From Clostridium sp. (GTDB lineage: Bacteria; Bacillota_A; Clostridia; Lachnospirales; Lachnospiraceae): a DNA stretch of 6,121 nt. Location of the stretch: NCBI GenBank assembly GCA_023666975.1, contig JAMPAW010000190.1, positions 1-6,121 on the forward strand. The letters are read 5' to 3'. Every line of letters begins with the position of its first letter. Within the stretch, counting starts at the first letter, position 1. Shown one piece after another: positions 1 through 5,892 of this stretch. The translations under genes were made by a program, and so were the position numbers. The notes under the pieces were generated by a model. The model was not told the DNA's origin. It saw nothing but the letters and a program-made list of their open reading frames with translations, and ran no database searches.

Positions 1-18
1 ATCTATTTTTGTAAATCT

Positions 19-1452
19 TTACTGAACTCTACACTTTGAATTATACAGGAAGCTTCCTATATAATCACCTGAATTTCTCCTTAAATTTCTAAATAAAAAA
101 AGCAAAGTATTTTTATCACTGAAAACATCTGATGCAAACAATCTTACCAAATATACTTGGATGTACTCGGGAGTATTTTCATCAAACCATTCCATAAAAT
201 CTTTCTTTATACTTTTTCTATCCCTTTCATCAAGATTATCACCTTTTTTTAACATAACATCTACATAATAAGGTATAAATTGCGGAAACTTTTTCAAAAC
301 AACCGGCATTTTTGCCAAATCATAATATTTCTCTTGCGCAATAATTGTTTTTATCAAATCAGTAATTTCCTCTGGCTCAACAATTACAGCTTTTTTCATA
401 TTCTCAAACATCTCTTCTAAATTATTTTCACATAGTTTCTCAATCTGTTTATTTGATAATTCTCTAAATTTTGTTGGAATTAATCCCGAATATCCTCTTA
501 TAATTCTATTTCGATTTTCTTGAACATCATCCCATTCCTTTGTTTTCTTCCTTTCTTCCTCTGAGTCTTTATTTTCTACTATACTTTTTTTGATTTCCGT
601 TTTATCTGATATATCTTTAATTTTAGTCTTTTGAATATTTAGACAAATTCCTTCTCTATTTAAACAATGAACTAAAATTGCCAAATGGCTATGTGCTGTG
701 TAAGCATCTTTTGCAAATATTCTATAATCATCCACAAAGCGACAAAAATCAATTTTTTTAGAAATTAAATAATTATCAACTTCCACAAGAGAAGCCTCTG
801 CTAAAATCCTCGAAGCATTTGAGCCTATCGGCAAACCATAGGAATCTCTATTTGCCCAAAACAAAAGCACCTCATTAATTAAAGATATTATATCTATATC
901 AATTTTTTCATCTGAACGCAATATAGATTCTACTCTATGGATATTCAATCTATCATAAAAATTCGACAAATCACATTCAACCATTACCTTATTCTTTGAC
1001 ATACAACTTTTTCTAGCTACTTCTTCCCGAAATGAAGTATAATTAAATTGAGGATCAAAAATTCTCCCGTTTTTTTGTGGCAAATACCTATATGAAAATA
1101 TTCTATTTGAACTTTTCTTAATACGAATTTTTTCTATATCTCCTGCAATAATTAAAACTAATGTTAAATACACCAGCTCATCATATATCTCAGTAAGTGC
1201 ACATTTTCTATAATCTGATAAAGTCTTTTTAGGAATTAGAACATGACCTAATTTATGTAATTTCAATTCAGAAATTTTACCTGATAAAATCGCTTTAACA
1301 ACGATACTGCAAATTTCAGTTTCAAATTTATCATCTTTTAACATATCTATTTCAAATGGTTTATTAAACAAATCAACATCTGTTATGCCTTCTATCATAA
1401 TATTGTTTATAGCCATATGACAGTATTTTTTGATGATTTCCTTTTTTACCAT
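19..1452 (-). CDS. Defence-type reverse transcriptase (unknown-group/DRT- or Abi-like), 477 aa
   Basis: Predicted RNA-directed DNA polymerase. Core RT motifs are visible: motif A at 160-169 (CDLSNFYDRL, D161), the G-L-P-I-G-S-N-A-S-R block at 206-215, the catalytic box RFVDDYRIF at 238-246 (D241, D242), and a following G-x-x-L-N-x-x-K-T-K segment at 268-277. All three catalytic aspartates are present, so activity is expected. There is no group II intron maturase or X/HNH region. Instead a charged linker (about 281-315) leads to a helix-rich tail (about 330-465) resembling the HEAT-like alpha-repeat extensions of Abi and DRT reverse transcriptases. The subgroup cannot be assigned by eye. The ATG start follows GGAGAAG with good spacing (1458-1464). 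The gene is far more AT-rich than the neighbouring operon: 12 G/C in 60 bases at 601-660 against 30 in 60 at 4621-4680. It sits 147 nt downstream of vsr. Phage defence by DNA synthesis is inferred from family and neighbours. Confidence 0.85.
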   Translation of the reverse strand: MVKKEIIKKYCHMAINNIMIEGITDVDLFNKPFEIDMLKDDKFETEICSIVVKAILSGKISELKLHKLGHVLIPKKTLSDYRKCALTEIYDELVYLTLVLIIAGDIEKIRIKKSSNRIFSYRYLPQKNGRIFDPQFNYTSFREEVARKSCMSKNKVMVECDLSNFYDRLNIHRVESILRSDEKIDIDIISLINEVLLFWANRDSYGLPIGSNASRILAEASLVEVDNYLISKKIDFCRFVDDYRIFAKDAYTAHSHLAILVHCLNREGICLNIQKTKIKDISDKTEIKKSIVENKDSEEERKKTKEWDDVQENRNRIIRGYSGLIPTKFRELSNKQIEKLCENNLEEMFENMKKAVIVEPEEITDLIKTIIAQEKYYDLAKMPVVLKKFPQFIPYYVDVMLKKGDNLDERDRKSIKKDFMEWFDENTPEYIQVYLVRLFASDVFSDKNTLLFLFRNLRRNSGDYIGSFLYNSKCRVQ

Positions 1453-1599
1453 ATTTACTTCTCCATTTGCATATATTTCTGCCTCAAAACCAACTTTACA
1501 TTCATTGTAAACAACAACTCCGTTGCAAAACTAAAATTGTTTTATGCATTGTAAAAACTAATTAGAATAACACCTGCTCATTCATAAACTTCCCCCATA
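1453..1599 (-). other. Structured spacer upstream of the RT; possible leader or ncRNA
   Basis: A 147-nt AT-rich gap lies between vsr and the RT gene. It holds a perfect 6-bp inverted repeat with a 5-nt loop (TTTACATTCATTGTAAA, 1495-1511). A second imperfect stem at about 1525-1546 pairs AAAAC with GTTTT and then TGC with GCA across a bulge. A 9-bp direct repeat CATTGTAAA occurs at 1503-1511 and 1547-1555. No convincing promoter or U-tailed terminator was found, so whether the RT is transcribed with the operon or alone is undecided. Several DRT systems (for example DRT2) carry a non-coding RNA next to the RT; this spacer is the only visible candidate place here. That role is inference only. 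Confidence 0.25.
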
Positions 1600-2040
1600 T
1601 CATTCTTCCAAAATACCAACATCCCAAACCGCCTCTTCCACAACCTTCACACACTCATCCACATTTTTCTTAATTTCAGCTCCCCAGAACCGGATAACCG
1701 TCCAGCCCTCAAACAACAGCCTTTTATTGACTTCATCATCCCGCTCCCGGTTTCTGGATATTTTCTTTACCCAATAACTGCCGTTATTGCTTTTCTCCAG
1801 TCTTGGTTTCAGTACTTCCCAGTCTTTTCCGTGAAAGAACTCCCCATCACAGAAGATTGCTATTTTGTATTTTGTCAGGACAATATCCGGATTTCCCGGA
1901 AGTTCTTTATAATTCTTGCGGTAACGGTAGCCTTTGCTCCAAAGGGCTTTCCGCAACATAACTTCTATCTTTGTGTCTTTTGATTTGATATGCTGCATAT
2001 TTTTCCGTCTCTGCTGTGCAGTCAGATTATCCAAAATCAT
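1600..2040 (-). CDS. vsr: Very short patch repair (Vsr-like) endonuclease, 146 aa
   Basis: Vsr nicks DNA 5' of the T in T:G mismatches formed when 5-methylcytosine deaminates, and so accompanies cytosine-5 methyltransferases. The opening D-N-L-T-x-x-Q-R-x-x-N-M followed by IKSKDTKIE is the typical Vsr N-terminus. Alignment by eye to E. coli Vsr gives E26 for E25, D52 (GNPD) for catalytic D51, H70 for H69, F68/F69 for the intercalating F67/W68, and W90 for W86; N-R-E-R-D at about 96-100 is also conserved. Oddities: H64 is replaced by D65, and the zinc ligands C66, H71, C73 and C117 are all substituted. The length is normal for the family. The start is ambiguous: GTG (2043) and ATG (2040) are adjacent, and AGAAGG lies only 2 nt before the ATG; a TTG at 2034 would have better spacing. 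The ATG is chosen because the Vsr N-terminus is retained. It is last in the operon, 9 nt after the preceding stop. A direct nuclease role in restriction cannot be excluded. Confidence 0.88.
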   Translation of the reverse strand: MILDNLTAQQRRKNMQHIKSKDTKIEVMLRKALWSKGYRYRKNYKELPGNPDIVLTKYKIAIFCDGEFFHGKDWEVLKPRLEKSNNGSYWVKKISRNRERDDEVNKRLLFEGWTVIRFWGAEIKKNVDECVKVVEEAVWDVGILEE

Positions 2041-2049
2041 CACCTTCTG

Positions 2050-3429
2050 TCATGCAAGGTCACTAAGCAGCACCTGCCTGTTTACGCTAAATATCTCTTT
2101 TATCCGCTTATGGCTGTATGGTGTCTGGTTATGTTGCTCCACCAACTTAATCATATTGGAAACACTCACTGCCGAACCATTTACTCCGGTTGCATCCACA
2201 ATATTTTTCAGCTGTTTATCAATATTGGTTCCAAACCCGCCTGCAATATAGGAAAAGAATGCCAGTGATTTATCCCCATCACCATAACTGCTGATATTTT
2301 CAATATAATTGTGTACCATCCTGTTAAAATGGTCGTTGCTGATCGTGTATCTATGATATGCCTTATTATCCAAAATCGCCTGATAGCCATCTTCATCCGA
2401 TAATACCAACACATTTTCTACCGTTTTCCCGTCTATCCCCGTCACGCTGATAATGTAATCCACCACCTGCGGTGTTATTCTGGTAATTGGCTTTTCCAGC
2501 GATTCCGCAATATATGCCTGCATAATTTTCTGTCTTGCTATCATCGCCGCTGTAACCGTTTTCGTCAGTGCCAGATTGCGGTTGTCCTTTCTATGTTTCG
2601 GATCTAATCCGTATTTCCGCTGAAAATATTCATGCTGTTCCGGCCGGTCAATAAAATTAGGCTTTTCTGCCAATATACTTTTTACTTCTTCTCTCTTATC
2701 GTCTAATATTGCCACCTGTCCGCTGTCACGCTTTACAAGCTGCGTGTACTCCAGCCAGTTAATAATTGTATTTGCCAAATCCGTCAAATGACTGTATGGA
2801 TGCTCTGGATTGACAGCGCCTTTAGAGGATTGATACTTGATAAAAAAGTCTTTTTCCAGACAAGCATCTCCATAATTCCGAAACTGAATAATCCTGTCCA
2901 CAATATAGTCATAGCATTTGTCGCTTTCATTCTCTGCCTCTGTAACAATAATTTTCGCAATTTCCTCTTCTGTCAGATATTTGATTTTTTCATCTGCCAT
3001 CAGTTTCAAAAGAAAACGAAATGGCCGTATTTTAAAACGGGAAGACACCTGCACTCCTCTTCCAATCAAAAAAGAAGAAGGAAACTGATACTTTAAGATT
3101 TGTCCTTTCAAAACTTCCACCGGGGAGTCGCCATTCATAATAGCTTCTCCCGCTAGTGTCAGCTTGATTTTGCCTGTAGATTCCTGCGTAAATATCAGCC
3201 CAAGGCTCACCAGCCATGCCTTATATGTCCTGCCACCTCCGCCTGTCTGGTCACGGCGTTCCCCTTTTCTCTTTAATCCGGCTTCTTCCAGTGCATCCTC
3301 ATATGCCAGATGGGAATTTCTCTGACCTTCCCACTCCTGATTCAGCGACAAATCAGCAAAAGAGGCAAGCACTTCAGGAATTGAATTTAATTTCCGCTTC
3401 GGACGGGTAACCCACCAGTAATTTAACAT
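2050..3429 (-). CDS. Type IIS-like restriction endonuclease: AlwI/N.BstNBI-type N-terminus with FokI-type cleavage domain, 459 aa
   Basis: The N-terminal half resembles the recognition part of N.BstNBI and the AlwI family: an aromatic opening NYWWVTRPKR, a winged-helix-like stretch with KLTLAGEAI at 89-97, then V-L-K-G-Q-I-L-K-Y-Q-F-P-S at 106-118 (N.BstNBI has F-L-K-Q-L-V-K-W-Q-Y-P-S) and IIQFRNY at 180-186 (N.BstNBI IMQFRNE). The C-terminal half instead matches the FokI cleavage domain: ILDNKAY at 352-358 against FokI IVDTKAY (D467/K469), M-x-x-Y-x-E-N soon after, a Y-I-A-G-G-F-G strand (FokI F-V-S-G-H-F-K), and N-G-S-A-V-S-V for FokI N-G-A-V-L-S-V. Predicted catalytic residues are D354 and K356, with E338 near the place of FokI D450. 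GAGGAG (3438-3443) overlaps the preceding stop codon and sits 8 nt from this ATG. It lies third among the operon's enzymes. Predicted to cut, or perhaps nick, outside a short site; the target is unknown. Confidence 0.82.
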   Translation of the reverse strand: MLNYWWVTRPKRKLNSIPEVLASFADLSLNQEWEGQRNSHLAYEDALEEAGLKRKGERRDQTGGGGRTYKAWLVSLGLIFTQESTGKIKLTLAGEAIMNGDSPVEVLKGQILKYQFPSSFLIGRGVQVSSRFKIRPFRFLLKLMADEKIKYLTEEEIAKIIVTEAENESDKCYDYIVDRIIQFRNYGDACLEKDFFIKYQSSKGAVNPEHPYSHLTDLANTIINWLEYTQLVKRDSGQVAILDDKREEVKSILAEKPNFIDRPEQHEYFQRKYGLDPKHRKDNRNLALTKTVTAAMIARQKIMQAYIAESLEKPITRITPQVVDYIISVTGIDGKTVENVLVLSDEDGYQAILDNKAYHRYTISNDHFNRMVHNYIENISSYGDGDKSLAFFSYIAGGFGTNIDKQLKNIVDATGVNGSAVSVSNMIKLVEQHNQTPYSHKRIKEIFSVNRQVLLSDLA

Positions 3430-3441
3430 CTGCCTTACTCC

Positions 3442-4461
3442 TCAATATTCCAGTGTATAAATTCCATTATCATATTTCTTAAACAGTACCTTTGTTCCGC
3501 CTGCTTTTTCAAGCATTTCCTTTGTAATATACACTCCGTCTGGAACACCAAGACACCGGCGTATCCATTCGCCTAAAATGGCATTACTTTCTGGTGTGTG
3601 CAGTCCTTTTCCGTTTGCTTGTGCCTGCCGCATATAAAACGCTCCATACCCCTTAATGATAACCTTGAAAACAAGGTATGTTCCGTCAGGATTTACTGGT
3701 GGAAAAAATCCTGTCTTCTGGTCAGCCGTATTATAAGGTATATATGCCTGATTGCGGTTTCTTTTGTAACCGTTTTTCCGAATCCCCCAATTAACACCTG
3801 AACCATATCCGGTTTCCGTTCCATCAGCTTTTAACAGGGAGATTTCCAGCATATCCAGCGGCTGTATTGTTTCATACTTCTCCCATGAAAGATTTTCAAG
3901 ATTTGTTTCCGCCACATCATCTTCCACATTTTTCTTTGCCGCAAAGGTCAGCCGGCTACTTAACTTCTCATCAAAACAGTCCATGCTGTCAGGCAGAAGG
4001 CTCTTATAATAACGATGTGCCTCTTTCGCATCACACGCATCCATACACTCTCTTCTTGCATAAAAAGCATTCATGGTATAATTCGCTGAGCCGCAGTATG
4101 CAGCAACTACCTCGTTTCCCCTGCACCACACATAAACTTTAGAATGAACCTGTTTTCCCTCTACAATATAACGGCATGTTATTTTCGGCATTCCTGCAAC
4201 ACTGTTCAGACGTTCAATCTGTGCACATATTTTTTTATGTTTTTTCTCTGTAAGCCCCGCCCCCTTTGTCATCCCCAAAATAATATCTATTTTAATATTG
4301 GGCACATACTCTTTATTCTTCCCATCATACAATTTAATCAAATGGCTTGAAATCCGTTCTACATCTGTAAAAGCCGTTACAATCTTCAAACGGTTACAGG
4401 AAAGACCGTCTATCTTCGCAGGGGCAAATAAAATCCTATCTTCAAATTCTTCCGTAAACAT
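3442..4461 (-). CDS. PLD-domain restriction endonuclease, NgoFVII/NgoAVII/BfiI-like, 339 aa
   Basis: Predicted metal-independent endonuclease with a single phospholipase-D-type active site. H106-S-K108 followed by G124-S-A-N127 forms the half HKD motif; the BfiI catalytic histidine is at the nearly identical position 105. Like BfiI-type enzymes it should act as a dimer with both halves at one interface. The usual aspartate after HxK is missing. The C-terminal portion (roughly 190-339, rich in G, Y, N and R, with the segment VFKVIIKGYGAFYMRQ) fits the B3-like DNA-recognition domain known in BfiI and R.NgoAVII, though this is judged from architecture rather than a motif. The ATG at 4461 is supported by AAGGAG at 4468-4473, which also encodes the last two residues of the methyltransferase; the gap to that gene is 3 nt. 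In CglI and NgoAVII the equivalent R protein works with an ATPase N protein; none is present in this window. Confidence 0.87.
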   Translation of the reverse strand: MFTEEFEDRILFAPAKIDGLSCNRLKIVTAFTDVERISSHLIKLYDGKNKEYVPNIKIDIILGMTKGAGLTEKKHKKICAQIERLNSVAGMPKITCRYIVEGKQVHSKVYVWCRGNEVVAAYCGSANYTMNAFYARRECMDACDAKEAHRYYKSLLPDSMDCFDEKLSSRLTFAAKKNVEDDVAETNLENLSWEKYETIQPLDMLEISLLKADGTETGYGSGVNWGIRKNGYKRNRNQAYIPYNTADQKTGFFPPVNPDGTYLVFKVIIKGYGAFYMRQAQANGKGLHTPESNAILGEWIRRCLGVPDGVYITKEMLEKAGGTKVLFKKYDNGIYTLEY

Positions 4462-4464
4462 AGG

Positions 4465-5535
4465 CTACTCCTTTATGCTGGCAGGCATGGACTCATACTC
4501 TATTCCTGCAAAAGTTTTTAATATCGCTTCAAAAATAATTTTCGCTCCCCGCGGAGGAACTGCCATTCCTATCTGCTTTCTTACAGATTCCTTTGAACCC
4601 TCAAACACATAATTATCTGGGAAAGTCTGCAGCCTTGCTCTCTCCCTGTTCGTCAATGCCCTCGGTTCTGCATAATGATAAATATGTGTCCCCCCGCCGC
4701 CGGAACCAGTAACGGTATATGCCGGCTTTTCCGGGTCAAGCCTCTTATATATCTGGCTGATTTTTGCCCCTTTGACATTAAGCTGAAGATGCTCCGGAAT
4801 GTCTGCCGTAAATGCGTTCTGCCCGGGCTTGATATAGGCCAACCTTTCCACTACCTTAGCGGACTGCTTCGTCAGTTCGTTATTAGGTGCATCCTCTGAT
4901 ATCGGCGGCACTTCTATCGCCGTTTTGCATGTATTATCAACGTTTTCATACGGTTTCGTACTGGGGATTTTGAACACATAGGGCAAATCTTTCCTTATAC
5001 CCACAATAATAACCCGGTGCCTTGCCTGCGGCACACCGTAATCCTCAAATTTGTATAGATTGGGATACAGCCGGTAACCCACAGCCTCCAAATCATCCTG
5101 AATCTGCTCAAATGCATGTCCGTCATTAGCACTTTTCAGGCCGCCGACATTTTCAGCAAGAAACCACTGCGGATGATACTTTTCCAGCACCTTAACCCCA
5201 TAGGTATACAAGGGACCAAAAACACCTTCAAACCCTTTCTGCTCCCCTACCACTGAAAAATCATTGCAGGGAAAACCAAAAACAAGTGCATCAATATCTC
5301 CTAAATGCTCTATATCCAATTTTCTGACGTCACTATGGATAACACTGCCTGCATCACCCGGGCATATATTTCTTGTATATGTATTACATGTTTCCAAATC
5401 ATAGTCATTTGCCCATTTATGTATAATCTTATATTCCGGTTTCTCTATTTTTGCCGTTGTTGCTGCCAGTGCCAGCCCGCCTGGTCCGCAAAACAGCTCG
5501 CCTAATCTAAATTCCGTTATTTTTTCCGTATTCAT
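4465..5535 (-). CDS. dcm: DNA (cytosine-5-)-methyltransferase, 356 aa
   Basis: Transfers methyl groups from S-adenosylmethionine to cytosine C5 within the restriction site, protecting host DNA. The ten-motif family order is intact (numbering from the chosen ATG): motif I LFCGPGGLA at about 14-22, catalytic motif IV GFPCNDFS at 87-94 with C90, motif VI ENV at 128-130, motif VIII Q-A-R-H-R at 170-174, a target recognition region at about 181-290, then motif IX RALTNRERARLQTFP at 292-306 and motif X QIGMAVPP at 321-328. The length is usual for the family. A TTG one codon earlier is possible, but the ATG at 5535 overlaps the regulator's stop (TGATG) and has AGG 5 nt upstream (5541-5543), so it is preferred. 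Followed after 3 nt by the PLD endonuclease. Only one methyltransferase is visible for two endonucleases. The gene symbol is the generic one; the target sequence cannot be read from the protein here. Confidence 0.95.
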   Translation of the reverse strand: MNTEKITEFRLGELFCGPGGLALAATTAKIEKPEYKIIHKWANDYDLETCNTYTRNICPGDAGSVIHSDVRKLDIEHLGDIDALVFGFPCNDFSVVGEQKGFEGVFGPLYTYGVKVLEKYHPQWFLAENVGGLKSANDGHAFEQIQDDLEAVGYRLYPNLYKFEDYGVPQARHRVIIVGIRKDLPYVFKIPSTKPYENVDNTCKTAIEVPPISEDAPNNELTKQSAKVVERLAYIKPGQNAFTADIPEHLQLNVKGAKISQIYKRLDPEKPAYTVTGSGGGGTHIYHYAEPRALTNRERARLQTFPDNYVFEGSKESVRKQIGMAVPPRGAKIIFEAILKTFAGIEYESMPASIKE

Positions 5536-5744
5536 CAAATCCTGTCTCCATTCATCATCACAAAACTGCGTTCAAATACAACGCCTGCCGCATCGGCTAT
5601 CTCGTCTAAATCTGCAATCGTAAAACTTCCCCTCTTCATTTTAGCGTTAAAACTCTGTGGTGACTTTCCAAGTCTCCTCGCCAGTTCCGCTTCGCTGAGG
5701 TTACACCTGACACATAATATTTTAATCTGCTCTGATATTGTCAT
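5535..5744 (-). CDS. Small Cro/C1-type (XRE) HTH regulator, 69 aa
   Basis: A small helix-turn-helix protein comprising little more than the five-helix Cro/C1 fold. The recognition region spans about residues 17-35 (L-S-E-A-E-L-A-R-R-L-G-K-S-P-Q-S-F-N), followed by the usual hydrophobic helix I-A-D-L-D-E-I-A-D-A-A-G at 43-54. The ATG at 5744 is supported by GGAGG at 5754-5758, 9 nt upstream. Its TGA overlaps the methyltransferase ATG, so the two are translationally coupled. First in the operon and just below an inverted repeat lying in its promoter, it is placed like a controller (C) protein that autoregulates and delays restriction until the host is methylated. C proteins are usually slightly longer, and no classical C-box was recognised, so the controller role is inference. 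Confidence 0.88.
   Translation of the reverse strand: MTISEQIKILCVRCNLSEAELARRLGKSPQSFNAKMKRGSFTIADLDEIADAAGVVFERSFVMMNGDRI
5536..5549 (-). promoter_or_regulatory. RBS of the methyltransferase and overlapping stop/start
   Basis: Read on the minus strand, GGAGACAGG is followed by ATTTG and then ATG at 5535. The downstream AGG is 5 nt from the ATG but only 2 nt from the alternative TTG at 5538, which favours the ATG. The regulator's TGA shares bases with the ATG (TGATG, 5537-5533), pointing to translational coupling. Confidence 0.6.
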
Positions 5745-5753
5745 TGCATATTT

Positions 5754-5758
5754 CCTCC
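5754..5758 (-). promoter_or_regulatory. RBS of the HTH regulator
   Basis: A near-perfect GGAGG lies 9 nt before the ATG at 5744. It fixes the start of the first gene of the operon and is typical of Firmicute translation signals. Confidence 0.75.
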
Positions 5759-5768
5759 ATCAAGATAT

Positions 5769-5797
5769 AGTATAAACGATTATTTTGATATAATCAA
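5769..5797 (-). promoter_or_regulatory. Predicted sigma70-type promoter of the R-M operon
   Basis: On the minus strand a -35 box TTGATT (5797-5792) and a -10 box TATACT (5774-5769) are separated by exactly 17 nt. Transcription would start about 7 nt further on, near 5762, giving a short leader before the GGAGG and ATG of the HTH gene. The surrounding DNA is very AT-rich, so chance matches are possible, but spacing and position fit well. Confidence 0.6.
5778..5795. repeat. Inverted repeat in the operon promoter, candidate operator
   Basis: GATTAT and ATAATC form a perfect 6-bp inverted repeat with a 6-nt centre (GATTATTTTGATATAATC). It covers most of the -35 box and the spacer of the predicted promoter, where a bound dimer would block RNA polymerase. 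The natural candidate binder is the small HTH protein encoded immediately downstream. Only one copy was seen. Confidence 0.4.
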
Positions 5798-5892
5798 CAA
5801 AAATATTAAGCATATATAAGAAAACTAATTTGACAAAAACAAAGCAATATCCTTATAGGAAAATCTATTCCAAGAATACCTTACCTTGTTAC

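Noticed and set aside
3..40. A +1 frame at the RT 3' end continuing to a TAG near base 3, suggesting a frameshifted C-terminus
   Set aside because: It would change only the last few residues; both frames end almost together and no family motif favours the alternative.
1562..1585. Mini-ORF of seven codons (MNEQVLF) on the minus strand after vsr, with a G-rich stretch before it
   Set aside because: Too short to support as a gene; no similarity or conservation can be judged.
1934..2268. Plus-strand open frames opposite vsr and the FokI-like gene
   Set aside because: Low-complexity, Cys/Phe/Leu-rich translations antisense to well-supported genes, without sensible ribosome binding sites or family motifs.
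5533..5538. TTG start for the methyltransferase one codon upstream of the ATG
   Set aside because: It leaves only 2 nt after the AGG, whereas the ATG has proper spacing and a TGATG overlap with the regulator.
5866..5878. Palindrome TATTCCAAGAATA upstream of the promoter
   Set aside because: Only a 5-bp arm in AT-rich DNA and well upstream of the promoter; expected by chance.
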